NCBI GenBank assembly: GCA_002381865.1
Contig: DFYO01000055.1
Span: 1-64,000 of the forward strand
DNA length: 64,000 bases
Direction: 5' to 3'
Source: Clostridiales bacterium UBA4080
GTDB lineage: Bacteria; Bacillota; Clostridia; Lachnospirales; Vallitaleaceae
Below, piece after piece: positions 16,483 through 24,441 of this stretch. Every line of letters starts with the position of its first letter. Within the stretch, counting starts at the first letter, position 1. Made by a program: the position numbers and the translations under genes. The notes beneath the pieces are model-generated. The model was not told the DNA's origin and did not search any database. It was given only the letters and a program-made list of their open reading frames with translations.

Positions 16483-18108
16483 TTAAAGCAATCTAAATAT
16501 CTTAAAAATTTTTATCAGCATAGCTCCCTTGGGAAAATTTATAATATCATCCTCATCTAATCCTTTTAGCTTTAGCATGAAAATAATATATATTAAAATT
16601 CCTACAAAAATAGCTGCAACTGTCGACAAGGTATTATTAGCGCCTGCAAAGCCCGAACCATAATAAGTTAAATATGAAAATATTCCCATAAATATGGCTG
16701 ATACAATTGGTACAACTATTGCTTTTTTTATATCCATCTTAAAGGAAATAAATCCATGAATTACCCATATACTGAGCATTGCATATACAAAAGCAAAGAT
16801 GTTATTTGCTATTATTGCCCCATAAATATTAAAATTAAAAACGTACATCAGCAGATAATTCAAGCCGATTTTAATTGCTACTGCAACAATAGAAATATAT
16901 ATTTGAACCTTTAATTTGCCTAGTCCTTGTAAAATACCCACACAAACCGTATATATTCCAAAGAAAATTATTGAAACAGCACTTAATTCTAACAAATGTG
17001 CAGCAAATTTTAAGTCTCCTGTTTTAAATAACATCTCCATTATTGGCCCAGCCAAAATATATTCACCTACAGCTGCTGGAATAACAATAATTAATGTAGT
17101 TCTTACTGCAGCGTCAATCTTTTCTCTTACTTCGTGCATATTATTATTAATAAGTGAAGCTGATATACTTGGAATACTAGCCATTGATAGTGCTGCTGCT
17201 ATCGTAACTGGCAGATTTATGAGTAGCTGATTTTTTGTAGTATAAATACCAAAATTAGTATCTGACTGAAGATTAGTGAAATTATGTGCAAGCATTCCCC
17301 CCTTAATCATAATCATATCAATAACCGAGGACAAATTAAGTATCGCAGTACCAACTACAATTGGAATCGATATTTTAAGAATTACACCCCAATATGCAAA
17401 TATATTTTTTTTGATAAATATTTTTCTATCTTTTCTTATTCTTTTTTTAAGTATTGCCTTGCTTGCAATCGAATATAAGGTAATTATTATTATAAAAGCA
17501 ACCAGAGCTCCTGCACCAGTACCTATAACACTGCCAGCTGCTGCATACGGATACCCTTTTCCTACCAGCAAATACGCAAGCAAAAGACTTAAGGCCGCAT
17601 TGACTATCTGTTCAAAAATTTGTGAAATAGCAGTAGGCACCATTGTATGCATTCCTTGAAAATAACCTCTGTAAACTGACAACAAAGAGAATATAAATAA
17701 TGCAGGTGCTGTTGCTTTTATTGCCAAATTTGATTGCGGTGATTTTGTTAAAACTGCTAAATAATCTGCTCCAAACCACAATGCAAGCGCACATATTGTT
17801 CCTAATATCAGTGCAAGAGAAATAGAGGCCTTGAATATATAATAAGCCTCTTTGTATCTTTTTTCTGCATGTTTTTCAGCAATTATTTTAGAGATGGCTG
17901 CCGGAAAACCATAGGTAGATATCATTAGAAAAAATGTATATATAATAAATGCACTGCTATAATAATTATTACCTACATCTGTCAAAATCCCCTCTAAAGG
18001 GATTCGGTAGAAAAAGCCTATCAACCTTACTATTAAAGCTGATGCCGCTAAAATCGAGCCTTGTATTACAAGATTATTTTTTTTCTTTTTAATAGATTGT
18101 GTTTCCAA
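16483..18108 (-). CDS. SpoVB-like polysaccharide/lipid flippase (MOP superfamily)
   Basis: A 541-residue integral membrane protein with about 14 hydrophobic segments, in the MurJ/SpoVB/Wzx group that flips lipid-linked precursors. The start region LVIQGSILAASALIVRLIGF followed by FYRIPLEGIL is characteristic of SpoVB/YtgP-type proteins; YGFPAAISKIIAEK and YRGYFQGMHTMVPTAISQIF also match. It could act in lipid II flipping, sporulation or another polymer pathway; sequence alone cannot decide. The start is TTG (18106-18108), with AAGGGG upstream. It follows cdd by 20 bp. Confidence 0.82.
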   Translation of the reverse strand: METQSIKKKKNNLVIQGSILAASALIVRLIGFFYRIPLEGILTDVGNNYYSSAFIIYTFFLMISTYGFPAAISKIIAEKHAEKRYKEAYYIFKASISLALILGTICALALWFGADYLAVLTKSPQSNLAIKATAPALFIFSLLSVYRGYFQGMHTMVPTAISQIFEQIVNAALSLLLAYLLVGKGYPYAAAGSVIGTGAGALVAFIIIITLYSIASKAILKKRIRKDRKIFIKKNIFAYWGVILKISIPIVVGTAILNLSSVIDMIMIKGGMLAHNFTNLQSDTNFGIYTTKNQLLINLPVTIAAALSMASIPSISASLINNNMHEVREKIDAAVRTTLIIVIPAAVGEYILAGPIMEMLFKTGDLKFAAHLLELSAVSIIFFGIYTVCVGILQGLGKLKVQIYISIVAVAIKIGLNYLLMYVFNFNIYGAIIANNIFAFVYAMLSIWVIHGFISFKMDIKKAIVVPIVSAIFMGIFSYLTYYGSGFAGANNTLSTVAAIFVGILIYIIFMLKLKGLDEDDIINFPKGAMLIKIFKIFRLL

Positions 18109-18128
18109 AATACTTCTGCCCCTTATTA

Positions 18129-18506
18129 TTATAATTCAAACCTGTATGGTAGCAATTGTGCTAATGAAAGCTCAACAATTTTGTCTTTACCTTCGAAAAC
18201 TATCGTTCCCTCTGGCATAAATTCTGCAATTACCTGTCTGCAAATTCCACAAGGATATGTTAAATCCTCAGAGGAGCTAACTACTGCAAGCTTAAGAAAG
18301 CTTTTTTCCCCCTCTGATATTGCTTTTGCAATTGCAGTTCTTTCGGCACAGATAGTTGCTCCATAAGAAGCATTTTCTATATTACATCCAGTATATACCT
18401 TTCCTGATTCTGTTAATAATGCAGCTCCTACCTGAAAATGTGAATATGGGACATACGCATTTAACATCGCTGTTTTAGCTTGTTTAATTAATTGTTCATT
18501 AGTCAT
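18129..18506 (-). CDS. cdd: Cytidine deaminase
   Basis: A 125-residue homotetrameric cytidine deaminase that turns cytidine or deoxycytidine into uridine forms for pyrimidine salvage. The zinc site and catalytic acid lie in GATICAERTAIAKAI (Cys and the Glu after it) and PCGICRQVIAEF (two Cys). YVPYSHFQVGAALLTESG at the N-terminus is the substrate loop. GAGGTAG precedes the ATG. It lies between a DUF3048 lipoprotein (28 bp) and the flippase gene (20 bp). Confidence 0.96.
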   Translation of the reverse strand: MTNEQLIKQAKTAMLNAYVPYSHFQVGAALLTESGKVYTGCNIENASYGATICAERTAIAKAISEGEKSFLKLAVVSSSEDLTYPCGICRQVIAEFMPEGTIVFEGKDKIVELSLAQLLPYRFEL

Positions 18507-18534
18507 GGTATCTACCTCTTTTGTTTTTTTTGAA

Positions 18535-19635
18535 CTATTTTTCGAATACTATTTTATCAGCTCTATATGAAGGAAAAATACTTATCCATGTTTTTCCTTT
18601 ATTAATCAATAATTTTTCTCCGCTTTCTAGATAATAAACTGTTGGCTGATAATGGGATTGTTTTTTCCAATAAATAGGAATTGCCCTTTCATTAGTAATA
18701 TAATATCCATTTCCCTTTGAAACAAGACTCATATCCAGTCTTCCTGAATTATCTCCTGGAATATTATAAATATCTACAAGCTCAATAATAATATTTTTAT
18801 AAGACAGCTGTTCTTGTGTCTGCTCATCAATATGCGGCTGGTTAAATTGATATCTAAAATAATAGCCATCTCTAAATTCAAACCAAGGCTTACTATAGCC
18901 TGAATAGTCCAATCTCACAACAGAAGCCTCTGTCCCCTCCAAGGGAGTATATTCTGTTTCACTAAAATACAATGGATTATGAAAATCAGAATCTGCCATT
19001 ATATTATAGCCCTTGTAATCTATTCCGGCCATAAGACCCTCAAAGCTAGTATATGTACTATGAGGCCTGACACGATTTTTATCCTGATAACACATTACTG
19101 AGTCTAATGCAGATAAACCATTTAAGCTAGGTGCATTGTATTTTTTTATAGCAGTATATGCCTGAGGACTCAATCCATAATGTACATATAAAGCATCAAA
19201 ATCAAAAGCAAAATCCAAAAAATAGTGTCTGGCACTTCGAATTGGTCCGATTTTTTCACTGTCAAAATCCTGAAAAACCGCAAATAATCTTGTAATTGCC
19301 CCTTCAACTAAGGTCTCATAGACTACATCTGCCTGGGATATTCCACTTTGTGGCAAGGCTGGCTTCAAGTTATTAATCATAACCCCTATTGGTCTTCTTT
19401 TTGATGCCTGTTCATTGATTAAAAGCCCTGTCAAAGGATTTATTGCTGTATCCTCAATTTTATTCTCAGTAGTAGTTATTTCAGTTGTTTCTTCTTGTAA
19501 TATAATCGCGTCTAAAGCTGTTGAATTGATATTATCAGTTAAGTTATTATTGGTTTTTTTATCACTACATCCTGAAAAAAATATTAAAACTAGTATCACA
19601 ATAATAACAAGTCTAGATGCCTTAAAATTTTTCAT
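18535..19635 (-). CDS. DUF3048 lipoprotein (YerB-like)
   Basis: A secreted lipoprotein of 366 residues. The signal peptide ASRLVIIVILVLIFFSGCSD carries the lipobox FSGC. After a Thr/Glu-rich spacer, the DUF3048 domains follow: RRPIGVMINNLKPALPQSGI, ADVVYETLVEGAITRLFAVF, GPIRSARHYFLDFAFDFDAL, and later the C-terminal part with YYITNERAIPIYWKKQSHYQ. The family (B. subtilis YerB) has no settled function. I chose the ATG at 19635 (AGAGGTG upstream); a longer frame to 19656 would place residues ahead of the signal peptide. Confidence 0.88.
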   Translation of the reverse strand: MKNFKASRLVIIVILVLIFFSGCSDKKTNNNLTDNINSTALDAIILQEETTEITTTENKIEDTAINPLTGLLINEQASKRRPIGVMINNLKPALPQSGISQADVVYETLVEGAITRLFAVFQDFDSEKIGPIRSARHYFLDFAFDFDALYVHYGLSPQAYTAIKKYNAPSLNGLSALDSVMCYQDKNRVRPHSTYTSFEGLMAGIDYKGYNIMADSDFHNPLYFSETEYTPLEGTEASVVRLDYSGYSKPWFEFRDGYYFRYQFNQPHIDEQTQEQLSYKNIIIELVDIYNIPGDNSGRLDMSLVSKGNGYYITNERAIPIYWKKQSHYQPTVYYLESGEKLLINKGKTWISIFPSYRADKIVFEK

Positions 19636-19678
19636 GGCACTCACCTCTCTTGTCAATTGGATTGAGTATTATAATAAG

Positions 19679-20050
19679 CTAAACCGGTATTAGTAATAAT
19701 AATTTTGGTATGTATAGAATTGAAAACACACCGATTGCACCTATTGCAGCAATCAGCGTTGCTCCTGCAGCAATATCCTTTGCATATTTGGCAATTTCCG
19801 AATATTCATTCCCACACACCATATCAATTGCATATTCAACTGCTGTATTTAAAAGCTCAGCGGTAAATACTATCGTTATTGTAATTATTAGAATTGCCCA
19901 TTCAATCAATTGAAAATCAAGCACTGTAGCAAGATAAATAGATGCGATACCAGATATACAGTGGTATTTAACATTCCTTTCAGTTTTAAATGCTTGTACT
20001 ATTCCATTAAAGGCATGGCTAAAGCTTTGCTTTAATAATCTATTTTTCAT
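19679..20050 (-). CDS. dgkA: Diacylglycerol kinase / undecaprenol kinase
   Basis: A 123-residue three-helix membrane kinase of the DgkA family. The catalytic stretch AELLNTAVEYAIDMVC and the later EIAKYAKDIAAGATLIAAIG match the family. In Gram-positive bacteria relatives mainly phosphorylate undecaprenol to the wall-carrier lipid. Its ATG overlaps the ybeY stop codon (ATGA), so translation is coupled. Confidence 0.93.
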   Translation of the reverse strand: MKNRLLKQSFSHAFNGIVQAFKTERNVKYHCISGIASIYLATVLDFQLIEWAILIITITIVFTAELLNTAVEYAIDMVCGNEYSEIAKYAKDIAAGATLIAAIGAIGVFSILYIPKLLLLIPV

Positions 20051-20541
20051 CTTTTAAGACCCGCTTTTTCAAGTATATCAATTTGTTTTTTAAACATAAG
20101 CTCTGAATCCTCTTGATTTATATGATCAAAGCCAAACAAATGAAGCATACTATGCACTACAAGAAAACCTAATTCTCTTTCAACAGAATGTCCGTATTCC
20201 TCTGCTTGAGAAATTGCTTTGTCAAAAGAAATAATAATATCTCCTAACACAAGCTCTCCTGTGTCAGGATTAAAATAATCATCAGTTTCATCAATGCCTG
20301 TGAAATCTCCTGCCTCATCATATTCAATCATTGGAAATGACAAAACATCCGTAGGCTTATTGATATTTCGAAATTCTTTATTTGTTTTCTGAATTTCTTG
20401 ATTATCTACAATCGTAATGCTTACCTCGCACTCATAAGGACATTGCACTTCATCGATTGCAAGAGAAATACAGTTTTTTATAATTTCAGTATAGTTTTCC
20501 TTTAATTCTATATCTGTCATATTTTCAAGAATAATATCCAT
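20047..20541 (-). CDS. ybeY: Endoribonuclease YbeY (rRNA maturation)
   Basis: A 164-residue metal-dependent RNase that helps process the 16S rRNA 3' end and ribosome quality control. The zinc motif HSMLHLFGFDH (His-x3-His-x5-His) is complete, and NKPTDVLSFPM and LGDIIISFDKA are family signatures. It stands in the common phoH-ybeY-dgkA order, 73 bp after phoH and overlapping dgkA. Confidence 0.97.
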   Translation of the reverse strand: MDIILENMTDIELKENYTEIIKNCISLAIDEVQCPYECEVSITIVDNQEIQKTNKEFRNINKPTDVLSFPMIEYDEAGDFTGIDETDDYFNPDTGELVLGDIIISFDKAISQAEEYGHSVERELGFLVVHSMLHLFGFDHINQEDSELMFKKQIDILEKAGLKR

Positions 20542-20614
20542 CTCAAATCACCACTTTCTAGTTTTTATGCATAATAATTAATAAGTTAATTGTATACTTC
20601 TTACATAATAAATG

Positions 20615-21580
20615 TCAAGATTTCTTATTTTTCGCCTCATATTTATCATATGCATCAACTATTTTTTGCACTAGAGGATGTCTTACTACATCCTGATTAG
20701 TTAATTTAATTATCCCTATTTCCTCTATTGTATTCAGAACCTTAATTGCTACATCTAAGCCCGATAATTTATCTGGTGGTAAATCTTTCTGACTTAAATC
20801 TCCTGTTATTACAGCTTTTGATCCAAATCCAATTCTTGTTAAAAACATTTTCATTTGTGCAGGAGTTGTGTTTTGAGCCTCATCAAGAACTATAAATGCA
20901 TTATCAAGTGTTCTTCCCCTCATATAGGCAAGTGGTGCAACCTCAATAAGTCCTTTTTCCAAATTTCTCAAGAAATTTTCTGCTCCCATTATTTCATAAA
21001 GAGCATCGTATAAAGGTCTTAAATAAGGATCTACCTTGCTTTGTAGATCACCTGGTAAAAATCCAAGCTTTTCTCCAGCTTCAATTGCCGGTCTTGTTAG
21101 TATAATTCTGTTAACTTGATTTTTCTTAAATGCAGTTATTGCCATTGCCATCGCTAAGTAGGTTTTTCCCGTTCCAGCCGGACCCGTTCCGACTACTATC
21201 ATCTTGTTTTTTATTTGTTCTATATATTTCTTCTGCCCCATTGTTTTAGGTCTTATGAATTTGCCGTTCAAGGTCGTACAAATAAAGTCATCTCCAAGGC
21301 TTTCATTATTAATTTTATGCTGTTTTGATAAATTCAAATAATATTCAACTGTGGATTGATTTATTTCTGAATTCTTTTCTGCAAGAGCTAATAAGCTTTT
21401 TAGCACCTTGATAGCTAATTCGGTTTTTTCTGTTTCACCTATGATTTTAATATCATTATCTCTATTCACTATTTGAACTTCTAGTGCTGATTCAATAAGC
21501 TTAATATTTGTATCGTAATTGCCAAAAATAACTTGTACATATTCATAAGGGATATCAATACTCTTATTTATAATATTCAT
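20615..21580 (-). CDS. phoH: PhoH-family ATPase (YbeZ-like)
   Basis: A 321-residue cytoplasmic ATPase of the PhoH family, a partner of YbeY in RNA metabolism. The N-terminal KH-like part (DIPYEYVQVIFGNYDTNIKL) precedes the ATPase domain with Walker A VGTGPAGTGKTYLAMAMA, TRPAIEAGEKLGFLPGDL, Walker B AFIVLDEAQNTTPAQMKMFL and sensor GDLSQKDLP. AAGGAGAGG precedes the ATG. A leader of about 135 bp separates it from the yqeY terminator; I could not fix a promoter there. Confidence 0.95.
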   Translation of the reverse strand: MNIINKSIDIPYEYVQVIFGNYDTNIKLIESALEVQIVNRDNDIKIIGETEKTELAIKVLKSLLALAEKNSEINQSTVEYYLNLSKQHKINNESLGDDFICTTLNGKFIRPKTMGQKKYIEQIKNKMIVVGTGPAGTGKTYLAMAMAITAFKKNQVNRIILTRPAIEAGEKLGFLPGDLQSKVDPYLRPLYDALYEIMGAENFLRNLEKGLIEVAPLAYMRGRTLDNAFIVLDEAQNTTPAQMKMFLTRIGFGSKAVITGDLSQKDLPPDKLSGLDVAIKVLNTIEEIGIIKLTNQDVVRHPLVQKIVDAYDKYEAKNKKS

Positions 21581-21715
21581 CTGCCTCTCCTTAATTTAGT
21601 TAAAAAAACTTCTTCATCCTGAAAAAACTATATCTCGCAAAGCACAAGACCAAGACTTTGTATTGCTTGCTGTTCTAGTACAAAAATAAATACCAAATGA
21701 TTTATATATATTATA

Positions 21716-21752
21716 TTAAAACAAAAGCTATCGATATAATCGATAGCTTTGT
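21716..21752 (-). terminator. Terminator after yqeY
   Basis: On the minus strand AAAGCTATCGAT and ATCGATAGCTTT form a hairpin followed by TGTTTTAATA, 4 bp past the yqeY stop. It ends the rpsU-yqeY unit before phoH. Confidence 0.75.
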
Positions 21753-21755
21753 TAT

Positions 21756-22199
21756 CTATGCCAATACGTTTCTCACAATTTGACTGACAATCTTATTATC
21801 AGCTCTTCCGTTAACCTTGGCACCTACAGCAGACATAACCTTGCCCATGTCTTTCATAGTTGAAGCACCCAATTCATCAACAATTTGCTTTACGATCGCA
21901 GTGATTTCTTCTTCTGACAACTGCTCTGGCAAATACTCCATTAATATCTCGATTTCATTTTTGAGCTCAAGAATCAATTCTTCTCTGCCGCTTTTTTCGT
22001 ATTCAGGCAATGCTGCCTTACGCTTTTTTAGTTGGGAAGCTATTATTGAAATAACTCCTTCATCAGATAGTTCAACCTGGTCATCTTTCTCCACTTGAAG
22101 CACTGCGGTGCGTATAGACTGAATTGTATTTTTACGTAAGGTATTTTTGTCTCTCATGGCATTTTTTAAATCTTCAAATAACGCTTCTTTTAATGACAT
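21756..22199 (-). CDS. yqeY: GatB/YqeY-domain protein
   Basis: A 147-residue YqeY protein, related to the tRNA-binding tail of GatB. SLKEALFEDLKNAMRDKN at the N-terminus and KDMGKVMSAVGAKVNGRADN near the C-terminus are family hallmarks. Its role is not settled; a tRNA-linked role is inferred from the GatB similarity. It follows rpsU by 21 bp, the usual order in Firmicutes. I take the ATG at 22199, with GAGG 10 nt upstream, over an adjacent TTG at 22202. Confidence 0.9.
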   Translation of the reverse strand: MSLKEALFEDLKNAMRDKNTLRKNTIQSIRTAVLQVEKDDQVELSDEGVISIIASQLKKRKAALPEYEKSGREELILELKNEIEILMEYLPEQLSEEEITAIVKQIVDELGASTMKDMGKVMSAVGAKVNGRADNKIVSQIVRNVLA

Positions 22200-22220
22200 C
22201 AATCATCTTCCTCACGAAAA

Positions 22221-22394
22221 TTAGTAACGACGTTTTCTTGCCGCTTCAGATTTCTTTTTACGCTTTACGCTTGGTTTTTCGTAATGTTCTCTTTTACGAA
22301 TCTCCTGCATGATACCCGCCTTAGCACAATTTCTCTTAAATCTTCTAAGTGCACTATCAAGGGTTTCATTGTCTCTAATAACCACATTTGACAT
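22221..22394 (-). CDS. rpsU: 30S ribosomal protein S21
   Basis: A 57-residue, strongly basic S21 protein of the small subunit, next to the anti-Shine-Dalgarno end of 16S rRNA. The sequence MSNVVIRDNETLDSALRRF is followed by KRNCAKAGIMQEIRKRE and a Lys/Arg-rich tail KRKKKSEAARKRRY. The ATG at 22392-22394 has GGGAGG upstream; a longer frame to 22463 would swallow the leader. It has a promoter at 22472-22499 and a leader hairpin. Confidence 0.97.
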   Translation of the reverse strand: MSNVVIRDNETLDSALRRFKRNCAKAGIMQEIRKREHYEKPSVKRKKKSEAARKRRY

Positions 22395-22414
22395 AGCCAA
22401 CTCAACCTCCCTCC

Positions 22415-22442
22415 AGTTGTAATTAGTGCTGAACCTACAACT
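22415..22442 (-). promoter_or_regulatory. Hairpin in the rpsU leader
   Basis: In the transcript AGTTGTA and TACAACT form a 7-bp stem with a 14-nt loop, ending a few bases before the rpsU ribosome-binding site. It could modulate translation, for example by S21 itself, but this is a guess from position. Confidence 0.35.
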
Positions 22443-22471
22443 TTGGAGAATATATTTTAGCACTATTATAA

Positions 22472-22499
22472 ATTATAACATAATTCTTTGATTCGTCAA
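22472..22499 (-). promoter_or_regulatory. Promoter of rpsU-yqeY
   Basis: -35 TTGACG (22494-22499) and -10 TATAAT (22472-22477) are 16 bp apart. It gives a leader of about 70 nt before rpsU. Confidence 0.75.
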
Positions 22500-22570
22500 C
22501 ACCTTTTGCCATATTTTTTTGTTGTTTTTTCTTAATTGCTTTGTTCTTTCAAATTATTATTTTTTGTTGT

Positions 22571-22599
22571 TTTTCAATTATTACTCTAAATAATATAAT
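22571..22599 (+). promoter_or_regulatory. Putative promoter of the ACT-like gene
   Basis: -10 TATAAT (22594-22599) with a weak -35 TTTTCA (22571-22576), 17 bp apart. The predicted start near 22606 abuts the palindrome at 22608-22634. Confidence 0.5.
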
Positions 22600-22607
22600 C
22601 TTTTTAT

Positions 22608-22634
22608 TTAATATCAAACATGATATGATATTAA
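22608..22634. promoter_or_regulatory. Palindromic site in the 5' leader of the ACT-like gene
   Basis: Perfect 9-bp arms TTAATATCA (22608-22616) and TGATATTAA (22626-22634) flank a 9-bp spacer. The site begins at the predicted transcription start, a typical repressor position. As RNA it would be a weak AU hairpin, so a DNA operator is more likely. Confidence 0.5.
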
Positions 22635-22673
22635 TGTAAAATAATAATTATTTATATCAAGGAGGGTTTATCT

Positions 22674-22919
22674 ATGGAACCAATTATGGCAATTAAGGTT
22701 AATGGCAGAATCGCTAACGCACCGCTTGTTCAAGATATTCTTACCCGCTATGGATGTAACATTAAAACAAGAATAGGTTTCCACGAAGCAACACAAGACA
22801 ATTGCGCAATGGATGGCATACTTGTCCTGCAGTTACTTGGCACTTCAGCAGAAGTTAGTTCAATGTATGAAGAGCTTGAAAAGCTTGAAGGCGTCATTCC
22901 TAAAATGATTGAATTTTAG
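22674..22919 (+). CDS. Small ACT-like protein, TM1266-type regulator-like
   Basis: An 81-residue protein, one of only two plus-strand protein genes here. The pattern MAIKVNGRIANAPLVQDILT, TRIGFHEA and the closing ELEKLEGVIPKMIEF resembles the TM1266 family (sometimes named iron-only hydrogenase system regulator), a beta-alpha-beta fold akin to ACT and NikR C-terminal domains. No hydrogenase gene is nearby, so the name should not be taken as function. GGAGGG stands 8 nt before the first ATG; an internal ATG at 22686 is possible. It has its own promoter with a palindrome and a terminator. Confidence 0.62.
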   Translation: MEPIMAIKVNGRIANAPLVQDILTRYGCNIKTRIGFHEATQDNCAMDGILVLQLLGTSAEVSSMYEELEKLEGVIPKMIEF

Positions 22920-22948
22920 TAAACCCGTATCTTTAAATTGACCTGCAA

Positions 22949-23025
22949 AATAATCCTTGTCATCAGTTACTGCCTAATGTTTTTTATATCTAAGGCATAT
23001 CCCTGAACTGCAAGGATTATTTTTT
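22949..23025. terminator. Bidirectional terminator between convergent genes
   Basis: Outer arms AATAATCCTTG (22949-22959) and CAAGGATTATT (23011-23021) pair perfectly. Inner CAGTT/AACTG and TGCCT/AGGCA extend the hairpin. Six T residues follow on the plus strand, and a shorter T-run on the minus strand. It would stop both the ACT-like gene and the CapA-like gene. Confidence 0.75.
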
Positions 23026-23032
23026 ATATGTA

Positions 23033-24304
23033 TTATTTAGTTAGATCTATTTCATAGCTATATCCATTTTTTTGGAGTTTAGGATTGGTTAACCTTGATA
23101 GCAAATGAGATACACTATAGCCTTGAGCAAATTCCATTCTGTTTATATCTAACGAGGTAAGCTGTATTTCTCCGGATTTTTGTTTTTCTAAAATTTCATC
23201 TACCGGAAAAATACCAATAACATCATCTCTCCAATATGTGTATGTAGGAGTTAATGTTATTTTATCTATCGTAACTGCTTGGTCTCCAGTTTTATTAAAT
23301 TCCATACCAAGAATTACACCTAAATCCTTGTGTGCTCCATCAAATTTTTGTGAAGAAAGGAAATTCCCTTGTGAATAGATTACTAATCCTTTTTTCTTGT
23401 CTCCATTTTCTTTTACAATATCTCTTACCTCTATTGGCTGAAGCACGTGCGGGTGGCTTCCTAAAATAACATCAGCTCCACTAGCAAATAAAGAATCAAC
23501 TATTCTCTCCTGATGTTCACTAGGCTCTTCCCAATACTCATTCCCAAAATGAGGCATAACTATTATAATATCCGGTTTTTCTTCTTTTGCTTTTTTTACC
23601 ATCGCATAAATTTCTTCAAGCTTATTTTCGTCATAATTATTTATGTGATTAATTATATAGTCTTTTTGATCGGGGGTTTGAAATCCATTCATACCATAAG
23701 TAAAACTTACAAATGCAAACTTAATTTTATTAATTTCAACAACCTTAATTTTGTCAGACTCTTCTTGATTTCTATATGTACCCACATGAAGCAATCCATT
23801 ATTATCTAACACATCCAAGGTTCTGTAAAGTCCTTTTTCTCTGCTATCTAATGAATGATTATTAGCAGTAGTAAGTAAATCAAAGCCTATATCTTTAATA
23901 TTCTTTGCAGCAATATCCGGAGTATTGAAACATGGATAACCACTAAATCCATATATTCTGCTTTCAGTTATTATATCCGGATTGCCATTAACTCCTCCAA
24001 AGGTTGTTTCTAAATTCCCGATTGTATAATCTGCATCCCTTAAATACTTTTCTACATGTACAAAGGATTTTGAAAAATCAAAACTTTTTTTTGCAGCGTC
24101 ATATCCTCTCCTTAGCTGATACTCATGAAACATAATATCACCTACGCTTTTCATATAAACACTGTAAACTTCTGGCTCTACAACTGTCTCCTTTGTTGTA
24201 GAAACAGGTATTTGTGAATTATTCTTATCCTTTTCTTTTATACATCCTGTAGCAAAGCTTGTAATAAAAATTAATAATATAGCAAAATATATTGATTTTT
24301 TCAT
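23033..24304 (-). CDS. CapA-like lipoprotein (PGA_cap metallophosphatase family)
   Basis: A 423-residue exported lipoprotein: signal KKSIYFAILLIFITSFATGC with lipobox ATGC. The mature part is a calcineurin-like phosphatase fold of the CapA/PgsA poly-gamma-glutamate family: KSVGDIMFHEYQLRRG, IGNLETTFGG, LLTTANNHSLDSREKG, FGNEYWEEPSEHQ, GSHPHVLQPIEV and YSQGNFLSSQ. No pgsB/C or other capsule genes are adjacent, so a polymer role is not supported; it may be a general surface phosphohydrolase. The ATG at 24304 (AAAGGAT upstream) is preferred over one at 24331 because it starts the signal peptide. Confidence 0.87.
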   Translation of the reverse strand: MKKSIYFAILLIFITSFATGCIKEKDKNNSQIPVSTTKETVVEPEVYSVYMKSVGDIMFHEYQLRRGYDAAKKSFDFSKSFVHVEKYLRDADYTIGNLETTFGGVNGNPDIITESRIYGFSGYPCFNTPDIAAKNIKDIGFDLLTTANNHSLDSREKGLYRTLDVLDNNGLLHVGTYRNQEESDKIKVVEINKIKFAFVSFTYGMNGFQTPDQKDYIINHINNYDENKLEEIYAMVKKAKEEKPDIIIVMPHFGNEYWEEPSEHQERIVDSLFASGADVILGSHPHVLQPIEVRDIVKENGDKKKGLVIYSQGNFLSSQKFDGAHKDLGVILGMEFNKTGDQAVTIDKITLTPTYTYWRDDVIGIFPVDEILEKQKSGEIQLTSLDINRMEFAQGYSVSHLLSRLTNPKLQKNGYSYEIDLTK

Positions 24305-24329
24305 CAAGTTATCCTTTCGTTTTAATAAC

Positions 24330-24358
24330 ATTATTCAAATTTCTCGCTTATTTTTCAA
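24330..24358 (-). promoter_or_regulatory. Putative promoter of the CapA-like gene
   Basis: -35 TTGAAA (24353-24358) and -10 AATAAT (24330-24335) are 17 bp apart. The -35 overlaps the T-tract of the alaS terminator, an economical arrangement. Confidence 0.5.
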
Positions 24359-24396
24359 AAAAAGGCTTTTCTCGCTATGCAAGCCAAGCCTTTTTA
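24357..24396 (-). terminator. Terminator of alaS
   Basis: On the minus strand AAAAAGGCTT and AAGCCTTTTT flank a 17-nt interior that can pair further, followed by a run of seven T. It starts about 45 bp past the alaS stop. Confidence 0.8.
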
Positions 24397-24441
24397 TATT
24401 TATAAAACTTTTTATTATCTAAATATTCTATTCTTATTTTT

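Noticed and set aside
17276..17659. Plus-strand frame of 127 codons opposite the flippase gene
   Set aside because: It lies wholly inside a well-supported minus-strand gene, with no recognisable domain.
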